The position numbers were made by a program, and so were the translations under genes. A stretch of 37,128 nt of DNA, from NCBI GenBank assembly GCA_030748485.1, contig JASMLW010000067.1:1-37128 (forward strand), given 5' to 3'. The number at the start of each line of letters is the position of its first letter. Position 1 is the stretch's first letter. The notes below the pieces were generated by a model. The model was not told the origin of the DNA, made no database searches, and saw nothing but the letters and a program-made list of their open reading frames with translations. This DNA is from Pirellulaceae bacterium. GTDB taxonomy: Bacteria > Planctomycetota > Planctomycetia > Pirellulales > Pirellulaceae. Of this stretch, positions 8,478 through 16,016 are shown in pieces.

Positions 8478-9212
8478 ATGGCCGACCAGTACTTTGCTGA
8501 GGAGATCACGGCGGTTCCGTTTCGGACATTGCGCCGCACATTTCGGGAGTTGATGCCCGGGTGGTTGGCGACGCCGCTGGCGGCGTGGATGAGATTTCGC
8601 GGCGCCATCGGCTGGTTTCCCACGGCGACATATGCGATCGGCCCTGTCGGGAGCTACCGCGCGGTCGACAAGAACGACCTCCCACCGTATGCGGCGGCTC
8701 GCATGGCGCCGCTGCTGGAGCAGTTGCTGGACTTGGGATTCAAGCCGCTGCTGTTCGCGATCGGCGACACGATCGGATCAAAAGAGTCGGCGGCGGCGAT
8801 TCTCCTCGATCTCGATGGCTCCACATTTGCGTGCATTGAGTGGTTCCGAATAGTCGGCGCCGATGGAGTCGAGGACTGTGCTCCACTCGAGCTCGATTCC
8901 TACTGCGGCGCCGGCGACGAAGTACTCACCGCCACCGTCCCGAAGGAGCACCTGGTGATGGCGGATGCCTTCGCGATCCAGTTCGTCGACCAGTCGTATC
9001 TGCCGACGCCGATCGCCGTTCGCCGGGTCTACGAGCAGCACAAGTCGCGCATCGCGAACCGCGGAGCCCAAGTCTTCACCGCGGAGACGGCGCTCGCCGA
9101 GCACGAAGCCCACAGTCAACGTCGATTTGACTGGCTCCAACAGAGAGGCATGCTCCGACCTCTTCCCGCCACAGCAATTCCGCGAATCAAACAGCACAAG
9201 CTGCCGCCTTGA
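8478..9212 (+). CDS. Uncharacterised soluble protein
   Basis: A 244-residue protein with no family I can name. It has no clear signal peptide; WLATPLAAWMRF near residues 29-40 is only weakly hydrophobic. A central region alternates strands and helices (PLLFAIGDTIGSKESAAAILLDLDGSTFACIEWFRI), and the C-terminal 60 residues are helical and basic, ending RIKQHKLPP. The IGDTIGSKESAA stretch followed by LLDLDGSTFACIEW suggests a small alpha/beta domain, but no catalytic motif stands out. Codon and GC pattern match the neighbours and the reading frame is clean, so it is likely a real gene. It follows the duplicated-module membrane protein by 57 bp on the same strand and may share its transcript. The next gene downstream is convergent. 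Confidence 0.7.
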   Translation: MADQYFAEEITAVPFRTLRRTFRELMPGWLATPLAAWMRFRGAIGWFPTATYAIGPVGSYRAVDKNDLPPYAAARMAPLLEQLLDLGFKPLLFAIGDTIGSKESAAAILLDLDGSTFACIEWFRIVGADGVEDCAPLELDSYCGAGDEVLTATVPKEHLVMADAFAIQFVDQSYLPTPIAVRRVYEQHKSRIANRGAQVFTAETALAEHEAHSQRRFDWLQQRGMLRPLPATAIPRIKQHKLPP

Positions 9213-9370
9213 GCGGAAGAGCGGACGATCCGGCCCCCGGCTTCGTCAATTCTCGTCCGCCATCTTGCCAACCGGCTCGACTTGGCCGCTGCGCCAGTTC
9301 CAGGCGACGTCATAGACTGACGCGCGACGAACGGCCGGATTACCGTCAATTTCTGACAATTCGCGAATAG

Positions 9371-10666
9371 CTAGTTCAGCTCGGCGGCGACCTGTTCGGC
9401 TTTTCGCAGGACGCGGAGTAGATTGGCGCCGAGCAGTTTGCGAATCTCCGCCTCGCTGTGGCCGCGATCGAGTAGTCCCTGTGTGATGACCGGGTATTTC
9501 GACACGTCGTCCAGCTGCCGCGGAACTCGAGTCACGCCGTCGTAGTCGGCTCCCAAGCCGACATGATCGACGCCGGCGACCTTGATCACATGTTCGATGT
9601 GATCGAGCACGGTGTGAACGGAGCAGTTCCCTGGACGAGGATTGGCTACTTCCCAAGCTCGCAATCCGGCAGTCACTTTGTCCGCATCGTTGGGGAACTG
9701 TTTCTGCAACTCATTCCGTTTGGCAACTCGCGATTTGCCGCGCTCCGCAGCTCGACGATCAACGAAGTCGGAATAGAAGTTGATCATTACGACACCGCCA
9801 TTCTTGGCCGTTAGCTTGAGCACGTCGTCAGGAACGTTGCGCGGGTGGTCGGCGACACCGCGGGCGGATGAATGCGAGAAGATGACAGGCGCCTTCGTCA
9901 CTCGCAACGCGTCTCGCATGCAATCGGGCGAGACGTGCGAGATGTCGACAAGCATGCCGAGCCGATTCATCTCGCGGACAACTTCTTCACCGAAAGGAGC
10001 CAGTCCGTCATGCCGCGCGATGTCGGTGCACGAGTCGGCCCAGTCCAACGTCTCGGAGTGCGTCAACGTCATGTAGCGAGCGCCCAATTGATACAACTTG
10101 CGGAGAACGCTGAGAGAGTTTTCGATCGAGTGCCCTCCCTCGACGCCAATCATCGACGCGACCTTGCCTTTCCGATGCACCCGTTCGATGTCGTCGACCG
10201 TCATCGCCAACTCAAATACCTCGGGATATCGCTTGACCATCTCTTTGACGATCTCGATCTGCTCGAGAGTTGTCGACAGCGCCTTGCCGTCGCGCCGAGT
10301 TGAGACGGGGACGTAAACAGACCAGAACTGAGCGCCCACTCCGCCACTGCGGAGGCGGGGAATATCGGTGTGGAACTTTGGCTGTGGTTTGGAGATGTCG
10401 AATCGGTCGAAGCGCCCGCCCGCCTTTCGCAACGCCCACGGCAGGTCATTGTGCCCATCGATCACGATCGACGACCGATGCAACTTCAGTGCTCGAGGCG
10501 TTACGGTGATCTTGGCTGGCTGGTCCGTCTGAGCCGCCAGCGAGCCCGCTAGCGAGCCCACTAGCGCGCCCGCTAGCGCGAGCGCGACAAGGAAGCCGGC
10601 AGATCCTCGGACCCGGTTTGCAATCGTCGTCGCCGGCACTCTGTAAACTCGTCCCAGATCTGTCAT
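9371..10666 (-). CDS. Exported membrane dipeptidase (peptidase M19)
   Basis: A 431-residue renal-dipeptidase family zinc peptidase, a binuclear amidohydrolase-fold enzyme that cleaves dipeptides. Metal-site motifs are in order: His72 and Asp74 in DGHNDLPW, Glu176 in GVEGGHS, His244 in DISHVS, His265 in FSHSSARG with Arg269, and the late aspartate in GLGADYDG. A signal peptide or anchor (about 24-46) has a core built from three Leu-Ala/Val-Gly repeats. The start is ATG at 10666, forming an ATGA overlap with the upstream CN-hydrolase stop; an in-frame start further upstream would run deep into that gene. The C-terminus (LLGANLLRVLRKAEQ) is the normal family ending, so the gene is intact. It probably acts outside the cytoplasmic membrane on dipeptides or amidated cell-wall or nutrient products. 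Confidence 0.9.
   Translation of the reverse strand: MTDLGRVYRVPATTIANRVRGSAGFLVALALAGALVGSLAGSLAAQTDQPAKITVTPRALKLHRSSIVIDGHNDLPWALRKAGGRFDRFDISKPQPKFHTDIPRLRSGGVGAQFWSVYVPVSTRRDGKALSTTLEQIEIVKEMVKRYPEVFELAMTVDDIERVHRKGKVASMIGVEGGHSIENSLSVLRKLYQLGARYMTLTHSETLDWADSCTDIARHDGLAPFGEEVVREMNRLGMLVDISHVSPDCMRDALRVTKAPVIFSHSSARGVADHPRNVPDDVLKLTAKNGGVVMINFYSDFVDRRAAERGKSRVAKRNELQKQFPNDADKVTAGLRAWEVANPRPGNCSVHTVLDHIEHVIKVAGVDHVGLGADYDGVTRVPRQLDDVSKYPVITQGLLDRGHSEAEIRKLLGANLLRVLRKAEQVAAELN
10540..10575 (-). repeat. 12-bp tandem repeat in the signal-peptide core
   Basis: Three 12-bp units (10540-10551, 10552-10563, 10564-10575) differ by one or two bases from GCGAGCCCGCTA, and a partial degenerate copy follows. 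On the minus strand they encode repeated Leu-Ala/Val-Gly-Ser/Ala units of the dipeptidase signal peptide. Each gain or loss of a unit would keep frame and change the hydrophobic length by four residues. Confidence 0.8.
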
Positions 10667-11601
10667 TTCGCCTGTCGTTTCTTGAGTTTCTCGACCGTTC
10701 TCTGGTAGCGACGTTGCATCTCCGCGTCGCGCCACTGTTTGAATTCGCTTTCTATCTTATCGCGCTCGCTCGCCCGGATGTCTCGTCTCGCCGGAATGTT
10801 GATCTCGCCAATTGTGATGCCCTCTTCCTCGCGATCAACGGCGGCGATCTCGCCTCGATCGACGAGCAGTGTGACGCCGACATTCGCCTCGATCACGGGC
10901 AAGTTGTTCTCGCGCCCGCGGCTGAGCACGGCTTCGTCCTGCGCTTTGGAACGCGATCCGAACGACGGGATGACTAGAAACTGAGCTCCGTCGAGCGATG
11001 GGATCTTCGCCAACTGAGGATTCCACCGGTCGTTGCAGATCAACAGTCCGCAGCGCCCAAACGGCGTGTCGAACGCCCGGCTCTGCTTGCCGAGACGATT
11101 AAACCACCACGATTGATGGTACCCCTCGGCCAATTGCATCTTGTGGTACTTGCCGCAGATGCGTCCGGCGTGGTCGATGAACAGAGCGCTGTTGAAAACG
11201 TCTTCGTCGACCCGTTCCGCGAAACCAAACACCAGACACATTTTCAATTCGACGGCCAGTGTCTGAAAGCGATTGACGACCGGGTGGTCAATGGAGATCG
11301 CCACTTTCCTCATCCGACTCTCCGCCGCGTCGCCGGCGATGATTTCGTTGACGACGTATCCTTCGAGCGCACCTTCGGGGGCCACCGCAATCCGGGCTCC
11401 CAAGCGAGCCGCTTTGCGGTAGGCCTGTTCGAGCCGATCGGCGTTGCCCTGAAGATCGAATTTCTGGGGAACAAAAGAGATCGCCGCAACTCGGACTTTG
11501 GTCGATCGATCCGGCTCGTCTGCTCCCGGTTCGGCCCGAACCACGCGCCCCGCCAGGCAGCTGACGACGATCAGCAGTCCGCAAACTCGCGAAAGATACA
11601 T
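10663..11601 (-). CDS. Exported carbon-nitrogen hydrolase (nitrilase superfamily)
   Basis: A 312-residue nitrilase-superfamily amidase. The Glu-Lys-Cys catalytic triad is visible: Glu76 in VAPEGALEGY, Lys154 in GKYHKMQLAEG, and Cys189 in LLICNDRWNPQ. A signal peptide (residues 1-23, MYLSRVCGLLIVVSCLAG then RVVRA) is unusual for this mostly cytoplasmic superfamily and suggests action in the periplasm or paryphoplasm. ATG at 11601 is preferred over GTG at 11616 because CGGAG lies about 7 bases before it. The C-terminal 40 residues are highly charged (ERDKIESEFKQWRDAEMQRRYQRTVEKLKKR) and likely helical. Its stop overlaps the dipeptidase start as ATGA, so the pair probably hydrolyses amides and dipeptides together. 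Substrate unknown. Confidence 0.88.
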   Translation of the reverse strand: MYLSRVCGLLIVVSCLAGRVVRAEPGADEPDRSTKVRVAAISFVPQKFDLQGNADRLEQAYRKAARLGARIAVAPEGALEGYVVNEIIAGDAAESRMRKVAISIDHPVVNRFQTLAVELKMCLVFGFAERVDEDVFNSALFIDHAGRICGKYHKMQLAEGYHQSWWFNRLGKQSRAFDTPFGRCGLLICNDRWNPQLAKIPSLDGAQFLVIPSFGSRSKAQDEAVLSRGRENNLPVIEANVGVTLLVDRGEIAAVDREEEGITIGEINIPARRDIRASERDKIESEFKQWRDAEMQRRYQRTVEKLKKRQAK

Positions 11602-11616
11602 CGGCGGCTCCGTCAC

Positions 11617-11788
11617 TATGAAGGCAAGTTTGTTTCGGCGCGATCGATCGCCAGCGCGCGCACTGCTGCTCGGATCGGCGCTGCTGCTCGGCTAACTCGT
11701 CCCACATGCCGAGTCGAGTAGCCGTTAGAATACTTGTGTGTCAGGCTCCAGACAATCGAAATCGCTGGGCTCTAGAGAGGAACCATCT
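11617..11788. other. Divergent intergenic region
   Basis: This 172-bp gap separates the divergent CN-hydrolase and cytochrome c genes, so it should hold promoters for both. CTGCTGCTCGG occurs twice around 11662-11692. TTAGAATACT near 11725 has a -10-like look for the plus-strand gene, but I see no matching -35 box. AGAGAGGA at 11774-11781 is the ribosome-binding site for GTG at 11789. Confidence 0.4.
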
Positions 11789-14773
11789 GTGCGAGTATTG
11801 AAGACAGCGCTCATCGCTTTGTCGTTTCTGACCGGATCGAACCTTGCGTCCGCCGATGATCTGCCGCCCAGCGTGACCAACTCGCAGAATCCCAAAGACG
11901 TCTCGCTGACGCCGGCCGAGTCACTGAAACTGATCGAGGCGCCCGACGGATTTCACGTGACACTCTTCGCCGGTGAACCGGACATTCGCCGTCCGATCGC
12001 TTTTGACTTCGACGACCGCGGCCGCCTGTGGGTTGTCGAGAACTACTCGCATCCCGTTTGGAAGGCGGACAGCAACGTCGACCGCATCGTGATCCTGGAG
12101 GATACCGATCACGACGGCCGTTTCGATAAACGGAAAGTGTTCTGGGACAAGGGAAGGTATCTAACGGGGATCTGCTGGGGGCATGGCGGAGTGTGGATCG
12201 CCAACACTCCCGAGCTGGGGTTCATTCCCGATCGCGACGGCGACGACGTTCCCGATGGCGAACCGGTCGCAGTGCTCGATGGTTTTCAACGTTCCTCGAA
12301 CAACGTCGTGAACAATCTACATTGGGGTCCCGACGGCTGGCTGTACGGAGCGATTGGGTTGTCGGACCGGTCGATGGTGGGCAAGCCAGGCGCGAACGAG
12401 CAACAGCGAACAAGAATCACGCGCGGCATGTGGCGCTATCATCCCACGCGCGGCGACTTCGAAGTCCTGGCGGAGGGCATGGTGAATCCGTGGGGAGCCG
12501 ACTTCAATGCTTACGGCGACTTGTTCACCACCAACACGGTGATCGCCCATCTATGGCACATCGTGCCCGGCATGTACTGCCAGCGGCGCGGGACGGAAGT
12601 CGATTTTCCGTACGCCTACGGCCGCATTCAGTCGATCACGGACCACTTGCATTGGGGCGGCGGCCGCTGGCAGGCTTCCCGCGCACACGAAGACCGCCAT
12701 TCCGTCGCCGGCGGCGGACACGCGCACTGTGGAGCGATGATCTACCTGGGCGACAATTGGCCCAAGAAGTATCGCGGCACGTTCTTCACCGCCAACCTCC
12801 ACGGCGGTCGACTGAACAACGACTTGCTCGCGCCGAACAAGTCGACGTATGTCGGAGTCCACAGCGACGACATGATGTTCGCCAACGATCCGTGGTTCCG
12901 CGGGCTGTCCGTCAAATACGGGCCCGACGGTGGTGTCTACGTTTCCGATTGGCACGACTTCGGCGAGTGCCACGACAACGACGGCAGCCATCGGTCGAGT
13001 GGCAGGATTTACAAGATGGTCTACGGCGAGCCCCCGCAGCGGTCGGTCGACCTGCAGCGGATGAAGTCGTTGGATCTAGCCCAGCTGCATCTGCACGCCA
13101 ACGAATGGATGGTCCGCCGCGCACGTCGAAATCTGCACGAGCGAGCCGTTCGCGGCGACGACCTGACCGCCGCTGCGGAGTTCTTGCGCCGACAATTCGC
13201 TGACGAATCGAATGAAGTTCATCAACTCCGAGCCCTGTGGACTCGTTACGTCATCGGCGATCTGGAGGAGGCTGAATTGTTGCGTCTGATGCGACATGAC
13301 AACCTGCACATTCGGCGGTGGGCCGTTCGACTGTCGGTGGATGGGAGCTACCCGAGCGCCGCGGTGCGAGCAGCGATGGCGAACTTGGCGGACAGCGATC
13401 CGGCGCCTCAGGTGCGGTTGGCTTTGGCCAGCGCGTTGCGGAAACTAGACGTGCGGCACCGCGAGCCGCTGGTCGCCGGACTTGTCAAACGAGCCGAAGA
13501 CGCCAGCGACCCCTACTTGCCCTTGATGATTTGGTATGGCGCTGAACCGTTGGCTCGCGAGAATCCCACTGCGGCGCTCAACCTGGCGTCGCGCGGCAAG
13601 ATACCGACCGTCCGTCGCTACATGGCGCGACGACTGCTCGACCTGCAACCGCCGCGGTCCAATCTGGTCGTCGCCGCGGCTCTCCAGTCTGACGACCAAC
13701 GGACGCGTTTCGATTTGATGCAAGGAATGCTCGACTCGCTCGAGCCGCAAGGCGCACAGTCGCCTCCGGAAAAATGGCCAGAGTTGTACCGCCTGGCGTC
13801 TTCCAGTGCGAACCCTGCGTTGCGATCAACTGCCGTTCGGTTGGCGACGATCTTTGGAGATCAACGGGCCATCGCCAAATTGCGCAAGCAGACCAGCGAC
13901 GAGTCGGTCCCGTTCGAAGAGCGCCGCGATGCGCTCCGCGCGCTGATGCAGTTGGAGAAAGGCGTCACGCCAAAGCTGCTACACCGCTTGGTTCAGACGT
14001 CCGCTGAACTGCGCCGCGATGCGATCCGCGCGCTGTTGTTGCGAAACGACCAGTCGACTCCGCAAGTGCTGCTCGACGTCTACTCCGATCTGGACGTCTT
14101 GGCCCGGCAAGAGGCGTTGAGTGTATTGGCGACTCGCCGCTCGTTCGCCGCCATCTTGCTCAACGCCATCGAATCTCGCCAAGTCGACCGCCGCGACGTC
14201 ACGGCGTTCACGTTGCAGCAGCTGCGCAATTTCGACGATGCTGAAATCACCACGCGGGTGTCGACCATCTGGGCCGACGATTCACAGCGGCTAAAAAAGT
14301 CGGACGAGATCGCTCGGTACCAGAAGCTACTCTCGCCCGCATACCTCAAGGCGGGCGACATAGCAAACGGCCGGCAACTGTTCGAACAGACGTGCGCCAA
14401 GTGCCACACGCTGTTTGGGTCGGGTGGGAACATCGGTCCGGACTTGACTGGCTCGGGCCGTCGCAAAACCGACTACGTGTTGAGCAACTTGATTGACCCG
14501 AGCGCGATTGTCGATCCCGCGTTCCGGCTGACACGCGTCATCACGACGGATGGGCGCGTGTTGAGCGGCTTCATGATCCAACACACAGAACGGTTCGTCG
14601 TGCTGCGAACGCAAGATGCGCGGCTGCGACTGGCGATGGACGACATCGACGATCTCAGCACCTCCCCCACATCGATGATGCCCGAGGGGATGCTCCACAG
14701 CTTCAGCGATGAGCAGGTGCGAGATCTGGTGCTGTACTTGGCCAGCCCCGACCAAGTGTCGCTCGACGAGTGA
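11789..14773 (+). CDS. PVC-type propeller/HEAT/cytochrome c protein (membrane-bound dehydrogenase family)
   Basis: A 994-residue exported protein of the large planctomycete PVC-type heme-binding CxxCH family. Residues 1-22 are a signal peptide. An N-terminal beta-propeller (about 45-415) begins with SLKLIEAPDGFHVTLFAGEPDIRRPIAF, repeats strand-turn blocks such as GRLWVVENY and DGWLYGAIG, and contains HWGPDGW and HLHWGGGRW. A middle region (about 440-850) is helical with HEAT-like repeats. The C-terminal cytochrome c domain has CAKCH (Cys869, Cys872, His873), then GNIGPDLTGSGRR and a downstream Met-rich SMMPEGM likely giving the sixth heme ligand. I chose GTG at 11789, preceded by AGAGAGGA seven bases upstream; a longer start at 11738 would bury the signal peptide. 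It is probably an extracytoplasmic sugar or alcohol oxidoreductase passing electrons to heme. The substrate is not known for this family. Confidence 0.9.
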   Translation: MRVLKTALIALSFLTGSNLASADDLPPSVTNSQNPKDVSLTPAESLKLIEAPDGFHVTLFAGEPDIRRPIAFDFDDRGRLWVVENYSHPVWKADSNVDRIVILEDTDHDGRFDKRKVFWDKGRYLTGICWGHGGVWIANTPELGFIPDRDGDDVPDGEPVAVLDGFQRSSNNVVNNLHWGPDGWLYGAIGLSDRSMVGKPGANEQQRTRITRGMWRYHPTRGDFEVLAEGMVNPWGADFNAYGDLFTTNTVIAHLWHIVPGMYCQRRGTEVDFPYAYGRIQSITDHLHWGGGRWQASRAHEDRHSVAGGGHAHCGAMIYLGDNWPKKYRGTFFTANLHGGRLNNDLLAPNKSTYVGVHSDDMMFANDPWFRGLSVKYGPDGGVYVSDWHDFGECHDNDGSHRSSGRIYKMVYGEPPQRSVDLQRMKSLDLAQLHLHANEWMVRRARRNLHERAVRGDDLTAAAEFLRRQFADESNEVHQLRALWTRYVIGDLEEAELLRLMRHDNLHIRRWAVRLSVDGSYPSAAVRAAMANLADSDPAPQVRLALASALRKLDVRHREPLVAGLVKRAEDASDPYLPLMIWYGAEPLARENPTAALNLASRGKIPTVRRYMARRLLDLQPPRSNLVVAAALQSDDQRTRFDLMQGMLDSLEPQGAQSPPEKWPELYRLASSSANPALRSTAVRLATIFGDQRAIAKLRKQTSDESVPFEERRDALRALMQLEKGVTPKLLHRLVQTSAELRRDAIRALLLRNDQSTPQVLLDVYSDLDVLARQEALSVLATRRSFAAILLNAIESRQVDRRDVTAFTLQQLRNFDDAEITTRVSTIWADDSQRLKKSDEIARYQKLLSPAYLKAGDIANGRQLFEQTCAKCHTLFGSGGNIGPDLTGSGRRKTDYVLSNLIDPSAIVDPAFRLTRVITTDGRVLSGFMIQHTERFVVLRTQDARLRLAMDDIDDLSTSPTSMMPEGMLHSFSDEQVRDLVLYLASPDQVSLDE

Positions 14774-14815
14774 TCTCTGCGCGACGAGCGGGATCGACGA
14801 TCCGCTGTCCGCGGC

Positions 14816-14852
14816 GCTCGACCGCTGCTCGACCGCGCTGCTCGACCGCGCT
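14816..14852. repeat. Short GC-rich tandem repeat
   Basis: Three copies of GCTCGACCGC(GC)T follow each other (14816-14826, 14827-14839, 14840-14852), the last two identical at 13 bp. They lie in the 174-bp gap between the cytochrome c gene and the TPR-like gene. Nothing else recognisable is in that gap. Confidence 0.7.
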
Positions 14853-14947
14853 GGCGGTGGGGCTTTTGCTCATCTTCTCTGGCAATGCCACGGCGACCCT
14901 GATACCTTGCACCCCGGGTGCGAATGCAATCCCCTGGAAACTAGCGC

Positions 14948-15757
14948 ATGGACCCAACTCAAGTCGCGAAAGAAGTCGAGGCTATTCTGGCCGCGGCGGA
15001 TTTTGAATCGGCCGTCGACACGGCCACACAGCGCGAGCAAGAGGCGCTGAATCGGCTTTCCGAGCAGCGGTACAACGAGGCGTTCCATCAATGTGACGTC
15101 GCGGCCGAGATCTATCACCGTTTGAGCGACGGCCAGGAACCGGATGCGCCGATCTCGATCGCCCTGTCTCTCGCCTGGGCCAAGACCCGGCTCACGCACG
15201 GAGCAGCGCTGCGTCGCGCTGGGACACTTCCAGCCGCCGCGAAAATGTACCAGTCAGCGGAAGAGCGACTGAAGGAAGTTAGCGCCCACGTCTTCGAACT
15301 GGAGGAGAAGCATCAGGAGTTGACCTTCGATTGGGCGACGACCACCGGCGTCTTGTTAATGAACCAAGGTGTCCTCTACTCCGATGTGGGAGAAAAAGCG
15401 GAAGCGCTCGACGCTTGGGAGCAGAGTGAAGAGTTGCTTTTTGAACTCTATCTCCGTTCCGTCGGTCCCGACGCAGATCTGGAATGCGCCGGCCATGTCA
15501 TCAATCTGTGGGACAACATCTTGTCAGCAGCCACTGACTTGGATGATGTCGAACGAGCCAGCACGGCGGTCGAAAACGCTTTCAAGTTGTTCCTCTGGTG
15601 GCCGTCTCAGGAAAAAGAGCATCCCGATGAAATCGCCGACGCGTTTGGATCCTTGCTGGCCACCATCAACGAACTCTCGCCGACACATCGCGCTCAGCTC
15701 GACGCCCACCTGCCCGAGCAAGTGCAGGTCATCATTGAAGACTTGCTCTCAGACTAG
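14948..15757 (+). CDS. TPR-like helical protein
   Basis: A 269-residue acidic, almost wholly helical cytoplasmic protein. Helix pairs of TPR type can be read: ALNRLSEQRYNEAFHQCDVAAEIYHRL, then AAALRRAGTLPAAAKMYQSAEERL-like, then NQGVLYSDVGEKAEALDAWEQSEELLFEL. They have the small-residue/aromatic spacing expected of tetratricopeptide repeats. There is no signal peptide or membrane segment. Such proteins usually serve as protein-interaction scaffolds, and no partner can be named. The ribosome-binding site is weak (GGAAAC). The stop codon is the first base of a hairpin-rich repeat cluster, and the next gene is convergent. Confidence 0.75.
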   Translation: MDPTQVAKEVEAILAAADFESAVDTATQREQEALNRLSEQRYNEAFHQCDVAAEIYHRLSDGQEPDAPISIALSLAWAKTRLTHGAALRRAGTLPAAAKMYQSAEERLKEVSAHVFELEEKHQELTFDWATTTGVLLMNQGVLYSDVGEKAEALDAWEQSEELLFELYLRSVGPDADLECAGHVINLWDNILSAATDLDDVERASTAVENAFKLFLWWPSQEKEHPDEIADAFGSLLATINELSPTHRAQLDAHLPEQVQVIIEDLLSD

Positions 15758-15807
15758 GTAGTGGACTTCGCCAGAAGTCCGAGGTAGTGGATTTCGCCAG
15801 AAGTCCG
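15756..15807. repeat. Two tandem 26-bp hairpin repeats
   Basis: Two 26-bp units (15756-15781 and 15782-15807) differ at one base. Each contains a 7-bp stem with GCCA loop (15763-15780 and 15789-15806). The single difference changes a C-G pair to a T-G wobble, so the RNA stem is kept. The first unit overlaps the TAG of the TPR-like gene. There is no following T-run, so a classic terminator is unlikely. Confidence 0.85.
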
Positions 15808-15822
15808 ATTCCGTGACGTGGC

Positions 15823-16016
15823 CTGGATTCGGGCGAGTCCCTTACGTGGCCGGGAATTCTGGCGAATCCCACTACGGAATTCTCGATCCGTCTCGTGGCC
15901 GGGAATTCTGGCACGGATTCTGGCGATCAATTATTTGGCCGGGAATTCTGGCGAATCCCACTACGGAATTCTCGAGTCGTCTCGTGGCCGGGGATCTGGT
16001 GAATCCGTTACGGATT
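15823..16016. repeat. Degenerate 42-49-bp repeat array between convergent genes
   Basis: A degenerate copy at about 15823-15845 is followed by four head-to-tail units: 15845-15893, 15894-15935, 15936-15982 and 15983-16016. Most begin with GTGGCCGGGAATTCTGGCGA and end near GGAATTCTCG. The core forms a 7-bp stem with one bulged A around TGGC, and is the reverse complement type of the 26-bp repeats just upstream (both share the ACTAC flank when oriented alike). The array touches the stop codon of the alpha-2-macroglobulin gene. The units are contiguous and vary throughout, so this is not a CRISPR array. Confidence 0.8.

Noticed and set aside
9246-9656. Minus-strand frame ending in a protein-like stretch (YDVAWNWRSGQVEPVGKMADEN) past the dipeptidase gene
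   Set aside because: The last 40 residues look protein-like, but most of the ORF is antisense-frame shadow of the dipeptidase gene and there is no start in the gap. It might be a gene remnant, but the evidence is too thin.
12193-13203. A 336-codon plus-strand ORF inside the cytochrome c gene
   Set aside because: An alternate frame of the propeller region, Arg-rich throughout; the real frame has the family motifs and the CxxCH site.
14770-15006. A 78-codon ORF with a signal-peptide-like hydrophobic stretch after the cytochrome c gene
   Set aside because: It overlaps the start of the TPR-like gene in another frame, begins within a tandem repeat, and its remaining residues have no coding character.
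15823-16016. Possible CRISPR array
   Set aside because: The units are contiguous, vary in length and sequence across their whole extent, and there are no separate unique spacers or cas genes.
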